Below, piece by piece: positions 26,036 to 41,171 of a DNA stretch of 64,000 bases (position 1 is its first letter; each line of letters begins with the position of its first letter). A model generated the notes under the pieces. That model searched no databases, was not told the DNA's origin, and saw only the letters and a program-made list of their open reading frames with translations. The position numbers and the translations under genes are program-made. Source of the stretch: Casuarius casuarius. Lineage: Eukaryota > Chordata > Aves > Casuariiformes > Casuariidae. The stretch covers positions 208,013-272,012 of the forward strand of contig PTFA01000494.1 of NCBI GenBank assembly GCA_003342895.1. Direction: 5' to 3'.

Positions 26036-26789
26036 ATTTCATATCTTTATGTACATCTCCTTTTATTATACTTGGGGTGGTTTTTGTTCAGTTGGGGTTT
26101 TGCTTTTTAAGAGCTTTCTTTTAAATAGCATTCCAGCTACTTAACCCCTTTTACTTCCCAGAGGCGCTTCCAATTCAATAGGGAACACTACAAAGTGAGC
26201 ATCCTGAGCTGGTGTTAGAAGTTTAAGGTATTTCCTAGCAAGTCCCTGCAGACAAGTTAGGGACACTGATGTCCTCCTAGCCTAAGACAGACAGTATGAG
26301 GCCCAATTCAGCCTCATCATTAGAGTTATCAAAGATACTGACAGAATTATATTCCTTAGAATTACAGTTTTGTTCAAGTGTTGACAGAACCACTCCAACT
26401 TCCATTCCAGAAAATGAGGGAATAGTTCAAAGTTCTTTTTAAATAATAAAACACTGATCAGTGTTTGATCAGTTTGAAGCAAAATTGCACAATTGTTTTG
26501 CAGGATAGAGTTCAGAAGTTAAAAAAATAAAGATGAAGCACAGTTCCTATATAAAAATGACATTTCCCATTGAGAATTTTTTCCCTGCAATTCAGAACAA
26601 AGCCATGATTAGAAATCTCCTAGTCCTTTGCTATACAGGACTTCAGTCCCTCACATGGCTCCAATTGCACCAAAACATTCAGAAATTTGCTTAGGCTACC
26701 AAATGCCTATAGAATANAAGGATCCGTATTTAAAACATCCACCAGGTTCCTATGATTTCACNTANTACCTAATCAAGTAGCCCAAACAC

Positions 26790-26930
26790 AAGTACNGACA
26801 GCAAGATCAGACTGCTGATCTCTATTTCTAGCTCTAACACAGACCTGTGACCTTNGGCAAAGCCCCTGAATGAGCCNATTTGTATTAGTATCATCCTTCA
26901 CAACAGGGAGACAGATTTCTAAGACTATTT
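26790..26930 (+). repeat. MIR-like ancient SINE remnant
   Basis: The blocks 'tctagctctaacacagacct', 'gtgaccttnggcaaag' and 'ccctgaatgag' follow the MIR core order (pattern 'ggctctgccac-tagctgtgtgaccttgggcaagt'), in plus orientation. Further downstream, 'ttagtatcatc' may be the rest of the element. Several ambiguous bases fall inside it. Confidence 0.55.
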
Positions 26931-28829
26931 CATAGCTTATGTTGCGCACGCAAGCGGGAACGATCCAAGGACAGGGGTTTTTAACATCTCAAACTCTAAA
27001 GGACCTGGCAGTATTATAACCGCAGAGCTAATTCTTGCAAAGGGCTTTGTTACTGTGAGAAGCAATACGAGCTCATTACAACTACGAAATACTACTACCA
27101 TTAGAACTGGATGTACTGTACATAATGAGATACATAATGGCTGGTATTAACATTCTCAGAAATTCAACTGTGTTTAGTAATGTATCTGTTAGAGCCACCG
27201 GGTAAAGGGAAATGTCAGGGCTCCAGAACTACACAAACAAGGCAAGCTGTGAGGTTGCTGCCTAGAGTTACATACACATGTTCAGCTTCCCCTACACCGG
27301 TTATCACAATAATCCCTGTATTAGTTAACATACATATTTATGGGGGACTGGTCATCTGAATTCAGCAAACTCTTCCTCCAGACTGTGCAAGTAACATTCC
27401 CACAGCAATCCTCAGAGAAAGATCAGAGCAAGCTTCTGTGCTGTAGCAGAAAATGCCANCAATGAGAAGCAATATTCTGACCTGAATCCTGTTCCCACTG
27501 ATGGGAATAACGATTTGGTTTTCAACTGAACTAGTACACTAGTTTCAATCTGCACGAGTTCATCACTGCCCACAGCTCTTCAGAAGTTTACCATTCCCTG
27601 TAGTAATGCATTCTTGTCTTAACTCCCTTACTGGGCAAAAGATGAACTACATCAATATTTAATACATCTCCAATGCCATGCTCCTGGGGGGTTTTTTAGG
27701 AGCATTCTAGCAGAGAAAGCATTGCACCTGGGCTGAAGTCAGAGAAACTTTCACAACTGATATACCTGCAACCAGAACACAACCCTCAGTTCCTAAGAGG
27801 GCTGTCATTGCTCAGAATAGTTTTTATTTCGTTTCAGTCACACTTTTCAGTTAGATGCAATTACACTGCATTTCCATTCTCCTTTCATCTCAGNTCTTGT
27901 TTTTGTCTCTTCTCTTGCCATCTTACCCCACAGGAGTAATAATTCGAGAACAGCTGAGTGACCACTTTGAAATACAACTTCTATAAAACCTAGAGGNAGG
28001 ATCACAAGACCTGACTCCGCAAAACACAGCCATTCCCTGCCACAACTTGAGGGAAAAAGCACCAAAAGCACCNACAGGAGAGTTCTGTTCCAACCAGCTG
28101 TGCAGCCATTTCTCAGAACCATCCCACTCCTGTTCAGCAGAAAGTCCCATGCAAAAAGACACAGCCTTCTAAAATAACTATAGCATAGTAACAGCTTAAG
28201 ACTACCCAAAAAATCACTGTTGTGCCAGGAGGCAATCCATCNGTCCTTTAGAGTATACTATAGCACCAATGAAAACAAATGTGTTGAAGTTCTTCGCACC
28301 CAAAACAATCTCACAGGTTTATTTACTGGATCAGCCACAGTAATACACTTGTCAGTTTTGCATAACAATTTATTCCTATAAGACACATAGTTCTGCAGGG
28401 TCCATTGCAAGACACTCATCTTTCTGCTGCAGCATTCACAGCTGGAAAGAGCATGCACACACTCACTTAGAGCAACAGCTCTAGCACAGAGCAAGCATGA
28501 GGCCAAACCAAATAAAGCTGGTAAACACCACTTCCTAAAAACAGGGTTTATACAATGCCNAAGATCCTTCAGTCTCATACACTAGCAGGCCCCACAGGGA
28601 CACTGATGCACATTTTACAAATGACACAAGCTATTTCACACACAGCACCAGAAATCTGGCTCATGACTAGGTGACTGCACAAGCATACACTTAAACACAA
28701 GTTTCCATGAATGTCAGAAACAAACAATTGACTGCCCAACTCTATATGTGCATGCTCAGGTCTTTGGAAAAGCCTGTCCCAGATGAAACTGGCTGAATTA
28801 TCNTTGTTGGCTTATCTAGTCAGGCTCCT

Positions 28830-29225
28830 TTAAGTTGCAAGCAAAGTCAGCTAGTCCATCCTCCCCTCTCAAAAAGCAGGGCCAACTAGACCAGCTTGCT
28901 CAAGACTGTCTTCTCCAAGAATGGAGATTGCAGCACCCTTCTGAATCCCTGCTCTATTGTACAGCTCTCACTGTGGGAAAGTTTTCTTTAAGTCTAGCTG
29001 GAATTTGTGTCCTGACTTGTTTCTATTGCCTCTCATTTTGTCACTGTGCATTTCAGAGAACAGTCCAGTNCTGCCTTCTCTGTACCCCTCTGCTAGGTAG
29101 AGGTAGGCAGCAAAGAGATTTCCCCCCCCACACCCTCTCTTTTCCAGGTTAATTTAACTCAGCTGTCTCAGCCTCTCCTCAAGGGTCATGCTCCAGCCCC
29201 CTAAACCCATGACAGCTCTTTCAGA
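28830..29225 (-). mobile_element. CR1-type LINE 3' fragment, degraded
   Basis: The plus strand follows the familiar order of the reverse complement of a CR1 3' end: a 'tagtccatcctcc...' block, 'gaccagcttgctcaa', a segment resembling 'cactgtgggaaagttttctttaa', 'ctcattttgtcactgtgcatttc', then 'ctcttttccaggttaa', 'cagcctctcctcaagggtca' and 'gctccagcccc'. The element is therefore inserted in minus orientation. It is 5'-truncated, as is usual for CR1, and diverged, with indels. A C8 run at about 29122-29129 lies inside it. Identification is from memory of the family consensus, not an alignment. Confidence 0.75.
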
Positions 29226-32200
29226 ATTCACAGCCTGTCTCACTGGTGAGCAGTCATTAGTCTCAATACAGTGGCTAATACTATAGTAAAGCAAAAAGAG
29301 GGATACCGTCACCATCTTCTCCGCCTTGTCGAGCTAGCTTACTTCCCCATAGCCTTCTCAGTCCAGCCCTGCAGGCGTGCTGGCATTACAAGCAAATAAT
29401 CAAGTGCCTGGAAAGCCTGCAGTGGGAGCGCTCCAAGAGCACAGCTCATCCCTTTTCATGGAGCATCACAGGAGTAGAACAGGGAGCAGCAGCTGTCCAG
29501 GGTCTGAGAAAAATAAACTNAAGATTAACTGGCAGGGGAGAGGGAAGAAAACAAAACTAGAAATATATGAAAGCATGAAGAGGCAGGAAAGAGAACACTA
29601 AGGGGCTGGGGGGGAGCATCCTGACTCCTTGGAGTAAGAGATAAAAATCTAGGTACCAGTAATAAACAGAGTTCCAGCACTCCCTCCCTGACAGGCTGAC
29701 AGCAGTGTCCATGTCGGACTCCAGCTGCTGTGCCGCTGTCCTGGCACACTGCTCATCCAGTGCCATCTCCTTTTGCNAGTGATGCTCAGTACCCTAAGGG
29801 AAAGCACTAGCAGCAGTTTCAGCTTTTTAACCTCAGCTTGCTGTTTGACAACTCAAGAGCTTTTAGTTTTCAANAAGTGCCTGCAAAAATGTAACAGAAT
29901 TACTACATAAACTGCATATGCTCCACTGTGGCACATCAAGCCACATCTTTTGAATAGCTTAACAGCATTACACCTGCCATGCATTTCCTATATTCAGTCT
30001 TGCTGTTTATTTTTCACTTCCTTTAATGTAATTTCTGGTTATCCAGGACACAAAGTAAGTAGAACAGATGCCTTCAAGTAAAACAAACATAGGAGTAGGT
30101 TAAAAACAGGACAGCATCCACTGTTCATTGATCTCCTGGATTTACACNTAATCACCCACCAAGTACAAACCACAAGGGAGTAAGCTGAGTATTTCCACTT
30201 GCACACAGTCCAGGTTAGACTTGCAGGTGAAAGCAGACTAAGTCATCCACAGGAAAGATCAGTGCAAGCTCTTCTCTAAAAGGAAGACCCAAGGCCTATT
30301 TTTAAATGCCTAATCCAATGCTTGAAGTCAGTGAGAACCTTTTAACTTACATTAATGGCTCTGGAGTTCTGGGAGTGGCATTCTGTGGATATATATTTGC
30401 AGTCAGTGACACACACGGGGTCTGAAGCTACCATTCTCGTTTAGCCGCAAATTTGAGTGACAGCATTTGCTGAACAAAGAACAACCTAACAGACCAAAGT
30501 AGTACAAGGCAAGGAGAAAAACCCTTGTTTTGAACACCAGAAACAACAATGGGATTTAGGATGAACTACATAATTCTGAAATGAAAACAACCTCCAAAAT
30601 TAAATGATTTCATAACAATAAGGAGATTTTGAATTGAAAGCAGCCCTACTGCCCCATTAGAGTAATAATACATCAATACATGCAGACAGGTTAGAACACA
30701 GAACCACAGAACGCATTTAGGTCATTCATGAATTAACAGCAGTCTTCTAGCATGTAGAAATGTACAGTCGGGCAAGCCAAAGGACAAAAAAGAGCTAGTC
30801 TCCGGGGGAACTGTCTCGTATGAAGCGGATCTGTGGCTGCCAAGCACACCATGCTATGCTGTTCCCAGCTCTCAGCCTTAGAAATCAACTAGAGACACAG
30901 CCAGAGCAGTGTCCTACAACTGTTTTCTGCTTCTCAGGAGGNATGCAGGGCAGGGAAACAGGGAGTAAAGTTAAGACCATGTTAATTTATATCAACATGG
31001 CTTCCATCCCGATCCCTGTCCCAGGAAGATGAAGAGTAGCTGAAAAGCCACTCCCAAGCACAGTCAAAGCAGACAAACCCCTCGCNTGCGTTATCAGCCC
31101 AGATACCTGAAAGATGCATTGGATTTCATGCAAGAATCAGGCAAGGGAACTTGCCTAGACAACACAATCACTTAAAGAACAAAGAACTTCNGAAGCCCAG
31201 AGAGAATTTCAAAGAAAAAAGCCATTAAGGCAGCACAAACCCAGAAGCCAGCAAAGGATAACTGAGTAACAACAGCGAACAGTAATCACTTAATTGTGCT
31301 CTCCCCTCTGTAATGGAACAGAGCACTAATCCCCTCTGAGGCTGCAAATCCAGAATGTTAACTTTTTCCCCTTGCACAAACCCCAAATTCCCCTGGCACC
31401 AAGTTAAATGTNTGCACACACCAAAGGCAGGATGTGCAAGTAAATAAAAGCTAAGGCACACACCTTAAGACAGTNTTTTCAGAACTGGATCAGCAGGTGT
31501 TTTATTATGCACTCTGGCAAAGTTAAAAGCAGGAGGAGGCGAGCCACAGCCCTTTTCTGCTATTTAGGANAACTGACATTAAGCTTATTCTTGCTCTGCA
31601 TCCAGTAGACAGCATGATAGAGAACTCCCTCACACCATCACCAGTGCCAGATTTATTCTGGCAAAGGGCAAGTCCAGCATTATTCAGTGCCATAGTTAGA
31701 AGACTGAACTTCCAGCCTCCAATCCTGGNTCTGAGAGCAAGTTGTTTCAGCCCTCTTACAGATGCCTCGACTTTAAGAAGAAGTCTCATGTATCAAATAC
31801 CATTTAGCTCGAAGTGCCAGAAGTTTATAGTANTGACTTAATTCAAAGATGATTTTTGTCTACATAAACCTAGCCAGTATATTTACAAGCCTGTTTCAAG
31901 ACGTTCTAGGTCCACTAGAGCTCTGCATTTCTGAACATGCTTCACTGAAGTCACATGCCCAGCCAGCACATAGCCCAGGGCGTGCTGGTACTCTCCCATT
32001 TGCTCCTCAGCATCTGCCTGAGGTCTAGCTATCACATTGCAGATGACCCATTCTCCCACACTGCCTCGAGTTTAGTGCATCTTGCATCTTTACATTGTAA
32101 ACTGTAAGGTACACCTTCCCCAGCCTTAGTGACTTGAAATTTCTCAGAGTAGCAACAAGAACTGGATTGCATTTTTTCCATGCAAAACCCACTCTAACCC

Positions 32201-35200
32201 TTTTTTTAAACAAGGTAAAGAAACACAGAAAAATGTGAACAGCTTAACTTCTAGCAGAAAAATTCCTTACAATTATTCCTTACAAAAATTCTCTTANAAA
32301 GTAGCAGACATACATATATACGTTCATATCTATTACCCCCAACAGTGAACTCCAATCAGAATCTTAAGAGCAAGCTTTATTTAATAAACAGTACCTTCTC
32401 TGCCTACCATTCACAGNGAGACAGGTTTAACATTACCAACTGCTCCCCAAAAGCAAGGCATATTATTGCTATTGGGACACAAGATTTTAAATGATATCAA
32501 GACCATAAGATTTAAACAATCCANTTATTACTTTCAATACAGTAGCCCAACAACCTCAGACAAAAACAGGCACCACTTTTATCAATCGTTACACAAAAAT
32601 GAAAGTTTATCAGTGCATTTATAGTAAGAGAGCTGATTTCCTTAAGCTCTTACAGATANGGTAGATGCTACTGACAGAGCAAGAGAAATGAAAGGATATT
32701 TCTATTTCACAGGTTAAATGGCCACACAGTAGGCTGAGTCTCTAATGTCAAAGATACCTTGCAACACAGAAGTTACATTTTTCATTATTTCCTGACCAAT
32801 CTAGTCAGTCTGAACACTAAGATGCATCCACCAGTTCTCAGACCAATTCCTGGATCTATGTCCATGGAAAGTGCTGGGGAAGTCAGATGCATTTACTGTA
32901 CGACCCTGCAGGAAACAACCCAAAACGCACAGCGGAACAACCACTGAATGACTGCAGATACAGCTGACACTTCAGGATTAAAGAACAATTCCAAGTTCAA
33001 ACTCTGCACTGGATGTATGCACATTTGTCAACTGTTTCCACTCATTAAAGATGACTTGATCACTTCAAGTCTAGGAAAAAGTCAAAGGTCTGTCAGAAGT
33101 CTGAAAGTCAGAACCACCACACTAGGCATGTGGGCAACCTAAAATGGCAGTACCATAACACCTCTTCTGTGACCTGTTATTAAACTAGAGCTTTCTGAAC
33201 CGAAGTTCACTTTTGAAAGTAAACCTTTCCTTGTAACAGACTGTCAAAAACACTTCAGTTGCAGTATCGTAAGTTCCATACATTTCAGTAACACTAAGTG
33301 TTAAAATTATTCACCCAATACAGAAACGATTTACTATTTTACCTTCTGGGGGTATATTTAAAAGTCAACTTGTTTCCTATGAACTCTTAAATAAATTAAG
33401 AATACATTCATCAGGGACACTCGTAAAGAAACTGGAAAACAAGGCTCATTTTTATGAAATATGTTGCAACATCAAACAAGTACCATATACATAAGTAATG
33501 ATACAAAGAAGCTACACGAGAAGTACATTATCAAAGCCAAATACTCAAAAATTAGAAAATGCCAAAATGAGTGTGTGCACACTAACTTTACACCTATTTG
33601 TTATGAGATAAACATGAACTGCATGTTATTNTTGCATTACCATTCAGGTATATAATGGAAAACACTCAATGAATAGCTAGCTATTCAACGGGTTTTTCTT
33701 CTTTTTCAACAGGCAGTTGGGGGCAGCACTCAGACTGTTCAGCCTTCATTACACATGTAAACAATGACATTTCAGCNTCAACAAGCTCAGTACAGCAAAG
33801 TTGCAAGCAATTGAGAACAACTACTCAGAACACGAAGTATGCACACCATCTTATAAAACACAGCACTAAACCCCAGCTTGTAACTATGTTATACACTTGC
33901 TTATAAANACACACACTTTCATACGCAGATTCAGAGGAAAACATACTTGTACAGAAGTAACTTAATATACATAACCATTTCTATTGATACATGCCAACTA
34001 GTTAAGCAAACGTTCCATGTTAAGCCACCACCTACTTACACATTTCTTTCACTGGAGCCATGGACAACAAAAGCATCATTTTTAGCTTCACTGTGATATC
34101 TTTCAACTCCTAAAGATCCCCCGGGAGTACCACTTATACTTCACCTTCCTAATTACAACTACTTCAAACAGATTCTCCTTTCAACAGAATCTACTTAATT
34201 AGCTCTAGCTGAAACAGACACTTTTCTATCGTGTTTAGATTAAAACAGCCATAGATTCCTCTCAGGATAAGACCACACATGTATTAATTCCACACCCATC
34301 TCTCCTTTGACAACATACTCAACACGCTTTCCCCACAGATTATTTTGGCTTATCAGGTTCAAAACCATTGAGCCATTTTATATTACAGCANGTGCACTCA
34401 GAACTTCATTCCCACTTATCCTTGCTCTTCAGCAACAAACAATGGCTATTTGCAGGAGACAAGCTTTCCAAGTAAGGAAACATTTAAGATACAGCCAAAT
34501 AGAGTAGATAAAAGCAGATGTTACNGAAGTCTTGCATGAATAAAACAGACCTCAACCTTAAGCAATCGACATAAAGGAATATTTTGACACAAAACCTGAA
34601 CCACAATTATTTGGTTCCTAGGGATGAGACTTCCTTAAGTTCTCAAAGTTTTCACAATAGCACAGAAGTTTTAACAAATGAAAAGTAACAATTACAGGTC
34701 ATCCTACAGTTGCCAGGACATTCATCACATGGAGGTTTCAGCCCTTTAAGGTTAACATCCCAAGGCACAAGACTAATGGGNATTGACAGTACTTTTAGTT
34801 CAATGAAGTCCATACCCTGGTACTGCTCATAATAGATGAAGCATCTCTTAANGTACAGCAGTGAAAAGTTTCTAGAATACAAAAATGAAGGGTAGGAAGA
34901 CAGACAAGCTTTTAACTCATTTTGTGCATTGTGAGTTTGGGTAATATTTTATATACCCACTGAACATTTATTTTTTTTTTTACCCCAAACTTGACACATC
35001 CTTTAACACTGAAGCATTTTGCTCAAGAGCAATGAAAGGTTGAAAGACAAGATNTGTAGCATTTGATATGACATGGAATAGCTTTACCAATTCATTTTTG
35101 ATCCTATACACATAGGATCTTCAGCAGCTGCGAATCACAATAGCATCACTGGCTCTTTATATAGGCAAAAAAGACCTTTTCAGAGTAAATGCAGTACCTA

Positions 35201-36344
35201 GTTACAATGGATTCTCACAGCTATTATTCTGTAAATGCATTGTTAGAAAACAAACAAATGCTGTAATACTTCTCATTTTAACTGGGTTAGAGCCAGCGAC
35301 CCATCTGAAAGGTTAGACAAGCAATAACAAGGGAGGATGTGTAAGAAAAACTAGTGAGATTACTAAGACATTGAACAAACTTGACTTCCATAGCTATAAA
35401 AATGAAAACATAAGTTGGAATCAATGCACGCAATTACAATATCACAGATTTAAGAGTCCTGTGACCTAAATAATANGTAAAAATTAAGTGAAGGGCATTC
35501 AGGCATTCAAAATAAGTCACTGTNTAATTCAAATAATGCATCCAAATTTTTATCATGACCTAATCCAATTGGCTCCATGCATCACTTGTCCAGTCAGACA
35601 GTAATGCAGTACACCAGAAACATTTCCTGCTTAAGTTCAGCCCATGCATTTGGAAATACTGCANTTAAACTGGCTTTTCACAGTTGCTAAATAGCATTGT
35701 GAGGACTGCAAATACTCAGGCATGGCACTACAACCATCTTTCCCCCAGAAGTTTCAGTTTGATTCCTGTGCCCCTCTGCATACCATGCAGAGAAACATCT
35801 AATTNTGAAAACATGATTTTTCTCCTTAGGAATCCAAGCTGCCACCTNATGCCCACTGAACTAGTCTTAATGCTTGTTCATTTTGAATATGCAAACCTGT
35901 AAACAAACTCAAGANAATACAGTGTAGCAAGCAGTATCTGACCATCCCTTCTCAACTCCTTTACATCTCAGTATTTCAGCTANGGAACAGGCTTCAGCTC
36001 ATCAGGCCCATTCTGCTTGGAAACAGATGAATATTCTAAGCTCATACCAAACATACTAGTGTGCCTGAAAACAGCCATTTTGAAGATTTGCTTAAAGAAG
36101 TCAAATACCTTAAAGTTAAGCCACATATATTACTGGAGAAAAGAACTGTGACTCCTAGTCCAAGCTTAAGGGCAACTTACAGCCAAGCAGATAAGATGCA
36201 AACCACCTCTCCAATGTGAAGATCTAACAATCCCTCAAACTCAGCACAAGCNTGCACAGAACTCAGTCAAATGCTTTCTTTAGCATGACACCACAGCTTT
36301 AATCTTCAAGTGTCTAGTTCTATGTTCATCCAACATTCACAGAA

Positions 36345-36440
36345 TACATCTTCCAACAAACCTTTTGTGAAGTGGGCAAGTATCATTTCCATTTATTATT
36401 CCCNTTTCCCAGAAACAAGAGATGTTTAAAGCTTTACTCT
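36345..36440 (-). repeat. Possible MIR or L2 remnant
   Basis: The segment 'gggcaagtatcatttccat' followed by 'tattattcccntttcccag', 'aaacaagagatg' resembles the reverse complement of the MIR/L2 3' region ('attattatccccattttacagatgaggaaactgag'). The match is short and imperfect. Confidence 0.35.
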
Positions 36441-39400
36441 CCCCCCATATTTCATTTCTTAAGCTGGCTTGACATAGTATTTAAGCATGTACTTGAAAAC
36501 TAACCACATGCATTTTGCCAAGTGCAGCTACTAATGACACATAGCAACAACCCCACTCAAAGTCCAGCTCAATATCCTGTCATAAGCAGCCTGTTCTTCT
36601 CTAGCATCCATTTGAGGCAATAATCCTGAGTATGAATTATCCCAAGCAACTTTAACACAATGGTTCATTTCCACTGAAGCACATACTTTACACTGCAGTT
36701 GTGTGAGCTCTCATCACCTAGGACTTCTCCAGAGCATTACATCAATAACAAAACTATTTCACTTCAGAAGCAGCAAGTTCTAGGCTGCCATAAACACACA
36801 ATGAAGCACAGCTGAAGCTTTGCCACNAGTGGGCTAACAGTCCCAACTTCAAAGCTGAGCAAAGGCAATCACCCTAGAAGATCAAAACTGGCCTATTCTA
36901 GAGGTGCTTCCTTGCCACTGGTGTACTCTTAAAAAGAGCTCCCGGGAAAGAGACATCTGCCTGGATGAAGGAAAGGGGAAGTGTGCTCAATTGTGTGTTC
37001 AATTCTGTTTAAGCCACATGTGATTTCTGTCACTAGATTATTCGTAGCAGAAAAAGCAGAGCAAAAGCACTTGACAATTTCTGGATCACTGAATCTGCTT
37101 GTTGAGTAGCCACAGAATCAGAGGAAGAAAAATAACTTAATTACAGAGAAATGAATCACTGCAATAACTGTCTCAGTCCAAAAGCAGGCACTNGATCAAA
37201 CAGCAGTCCAAACACTGGAGCCTCTACAGAAGAAAAACATGGTTCATTTTATGTTTTGTTCTTGCTCAAATGATTTTTCCCCACTGGCTTGATGAACATA
37301 GGTTCATACAACCTTATGTTGCATGCTCAGAACATCACATCTTTAGCAGTAGGTATTAAGGAGAGAGGAAAAGACAGGTAGGCAATTCAAAGCCAACNGC
37401 AGCTATTAAAGAAACTTTATCTACTCAGTAGTAATAGCAGACTATTTGCTTAACCACACTCATGAATAACACAGAACTCAGACCTCTTAAAGAGGTGCAG
37501 TTCATATACCTGTTCTCATTCCAGGAGNTGCCCACGTCCTTGGCAGAGCTACGCTCATTTCTATCATTATAGAATAAAAATGCTGTGGCTAAAGCACTTA
37601 CATATCACTGATCCTTTGAAGCAACACTGAAACATTCGGTGCTGTNCTGTTCTCCAGTTGTCAGAACAAAGGCATGGAAGCACCACAAAGCAAGAGCATA
37701 CAAATCTCAATAGCAGACTCANTGAGAGAATCCTAAGAATTTTATGGCTTATTTCCCAAGTTTAAAAACAACTGCTGCAAACTGTTTGTAAAAAATAACA
37801 GGNCAAAAGACTAAATCATGCAAATGTTGAGCATATGTACTATTATCATCACATGAGTAACAACTTCCACATGACATTACTCAAATCAGAGGGGCCACAT
37901 TATCCATCATACTTACAAAAATAGCATCAGAATCCAACACTTGCTTTTCTTTCTTCCCATGAGAAAATTAAAAAAACATTTCCCCACAATTCAGCAACAG
38001 ATGATTCTCACACACAACTCTTAAGGAGCTGCAATTTCTAGTTTACTGGCATTCCCATCAAAAACCTGGTTTAAACCATACAGCCGGAAGACAGATCTGC
38101 ACTGCTGTTCTTGCTCACTACTGAATCTTCCTTAGGCCACTGCAGTGCAAATAAACAACAGACATCAAATCTCCCTCTAGATAACATGGGCTGAATTTTG
38201 CATTAAAACTTCAGAATCCAGGCAGGGAAACAGGCAGAAGTATAGTTTTAAGGTCAGCACACATGCTGTTCCAGAAAAGGGAAAAATATATATACATAAG
38301 TCTGTAACATATGTACACTGAAACATCAGGAGTGTCATGAAGTTTGCTGCTTTATATGGTGAGAATTTGCTCCTCTATAATCAGAAGCAGCAGGCCTCTG
38401 TTGGAAGAAGTCTTATGGTCAATGGAACTTCCTAAATCATTCTTTATAAAACCATTTTGCTCTTCAGAACTGCAGAGTCACCCCAGAGCATGATGTCTCC
38501 TCTAGAAAACTTGTTTCCTTGAAGGCATTAACTCAAATTANTTAAGCAGCCTCCCATGGAAACAAATGTGTTTGTAGCTCTTTAAAGAAGAGCTGCAAAG
38601 GCTAATGGCGTTCGCCCTCACTTGCACAACAAATCTCAACCCTCCATACTTCGCATACCATGAAGTCCCTTTAGAGAAACAGGAAAGCTGAACGAGACAA
38701 CTCTGGCTTGTGGCTTAAGCTCAGGAACACTGCATTTGCATTTTGCTTACAGATAANTTGATTTTTACATATGTATTTCTGGCAAACAAACTGATATACC
38801 TGATTTCTTGTATTAAATCCCCCTTCCTTCAGCATGACCAGCTCTGATGACNATGACATCAAGTGCCCAAACTTTTGTTGCTTTCTATATCAAGTCCCAG
38901 CATTTGGAGTCCTCTAGCCATGCAATCATCTTAGCTATCACAAAGTAAGTATCATGTCTGTAGAGGAAAAATATCCATGAACCCTAAAAACTTGGAAACC
39001 CAAGAGGCAACTAAGAGCTCCAAGAATTATTGGTTGTACTTAGTAACATGGTTTTACCTATTTTAAGTTGGTTTTGTCAGAGCTTAGATTCTCACTGTAA
39101 CCTCACCCTCTCCCTCAAGACCTACCTTCATTTCCAGGTTACAACATGAACTGCAATCTCCCACTACTGCAACATGGCTGACAAGACACAGCCAGNGGTA
39201 CATCTCCAGTACCTTTGCCCTCTATGAACTTGTCTTAGAAACCTAGAATATGAAGCGAACAATATTCAGCAGCTATCTACTTAGTAAGGCACAAAGTGCA
39301 GAAAGACAGGGAAGAGGAATTGAACAGGTCAGACATCTGCATTCAGAGAAACTGTGGAAAAACGAGAAAGCCTTTCCCCAACCAGAAGCAAGCGCTCCCA

Positions 39401-41171
39401 AAAGCCACGTCCTTCCCCAGAAGGAAGAGCTGCCACATGCAGCCTGCACCCACCTCCCGCTCTTCCTTATGCCTCTCATACAAGGAGAGAAANAGGCACA
39501 GCTGCCCCATCTGCACCATGGAAACCGCAAGCTTCCCACAGCCATCGCAGCACAAGGGAGGACATTTCTCCTAGCTTGCAGCTTTCTCCTCCTGCTGCCC
39601 TGACTCCCTAAAGCTGTGCTTTCTATACTTCTTGTTTCTTAAGCAGTACATTTCTATTTCCAAGCAGCCCCAACACAGCTCTGCTACATGAGCCAGGCTC
39701 CCAGAAAACAAAGGGAAGGGAACATGGGTATATCCACAGAACCGGCATTTGCATGATCAGAACCGGAGCAAGAGAAGCANGAAGTGAACTTTGTCCAGTA
39801 TGTATTTAGCTACATGTATTAAACATGTTCATGTGTCTCAGACAAGTTATGCTTTGTTTATAGTTGTTTCACTTTCCTGTGTTGAAAATACTCTACAGAC
39901 TCAGTTCCAGTACAACATAAATNCCACTCAGTTTCATCTGCTAACGCTGTCTCTGAACAAACTTGCTTCTGCCTATTAAATCTGAATCCACACCCAGGCC
40001 TGGGGGCAGCAGGAAGAGAGGTATGCCAGTAGAAGTGAGACTGTTTTTAACCCCTTGGCTTTGTCGCTCAGAATCATGGAGAAGCATCATTCTCTGTTCC
40101 CAACTAAACCAGAGTCTCAAGAATGCCCTCTTCTTCCCAGTTTTCGCACCAATTAGCCTGAAATGACTTTCTTCCTAGCAGAATTGCCCTTTCCAGGCTG
40201 ATTCAGGAGTCATTACCGTCATTTCTATTCAGACTCGCTTTCAGACATTGCTGTCACTTTATCCAAACTGACAAATATAATGACACACTCACCCCACAAC
40301 TCAGGTCTGATAGCAAAGTAGACTTTCAAAGTCAGCAGGCAATTCATTTTCTGCTTTGATGCAATAAACAGTTTTTACTATGTTCTTTTCTGCCTCATAG
40401 TATTTCCCCATTCCCACCCCCAGCATTATCATAACAGTTCATTTCTACACACAGACTTCTATTTTGCCTATTATATCCCTACCGTTCCAAGAGCCTGCTC
40501 GGTTAATCACTCAGAGCTAGATCCATCAACAAGCAGAGTTCTTCTGTGATGGAAAGAACACCATGACAAGCTTTGGCTCAGACGTATTGCTAACCATGTA
40601 CAGTCAAAGAAATGATTTGTACCAAAAGAATCACGAATTCAGCATCCAAAGTTCTACAGCACCTTTAGAAATCACATGCTCAATTTCCCTGCGCACTAGG
40701 CAACATTAGATGAGACTGTCACCAGGTATGCACGAAGTCTGATTCAGGAATAACTGTATAATCTACATGCCTTCAAGTTAGCCAGTCCACACTCATCCCT
40801 CAAGTTGTCTTTCAACGATAAAAGCTGGGACAGCTACCTTGGCATTTTTCTCTCCCTGCTAGCAGGCGTCTAACACTCACAGAAAAGAGCTTGACTTCCT
40901 GAGAAGACTGCTGCTTAGATGAACCACTTCAAATATGCTACTGAACTCACTATGGCGGTCCCCTCTGCCTGGCTTTGTTGACACACAGATGAAAGCTAAC
41001 ATCCCCCCCACCAAGGGAAAAAGTAACATTTTACTTTTCTCCATAAGGGAAAGGCAAGGCTGCATGAGGTTAGGAGAAGCAAGTCAGTAAATGCCAAAGG
41101 AGGCAGCTGCTTCAAATTCATGGAGAAGTGCAGGAAATGGGAAAGTAAGGAGAACACCCTCAGTGACTTAC

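Larger units (their letters stand above)
16755..28829. other. Intron-like or intergenic interval
   Basis: The interval holds the CpG patch near 17.1 kb, the G-rich tract at 22.3 kb and weak MIR-like blocks near 26 kb. Otherwise I see only short open frames typical of non-coding vertebrate DNA. Around 15996-16050, just before this interval, 'acacagaatcac' and 'tggaaaggact' faintly recall the end of a CR1 element, too weak to call. Confidence 0.45.

Noticed and set aside
27847..28209. 120-codon minus-strand open frame
   Set aside because: Contains ambiguous codons, overlaps another open minus-strand frame, and shows no domain or motif.
30697..30725. CR1 3'-end-like block ('acacagaaccacagaacgca')
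   Set aside because: A single short imperfect match with nothing recognisable beside it.
39250..39611. Several overlapping open frames of 70-117 codons on both strands
   Set aside because: Simultaneous openness in many frames reflects base composition rather than coding; no homology was recognised.
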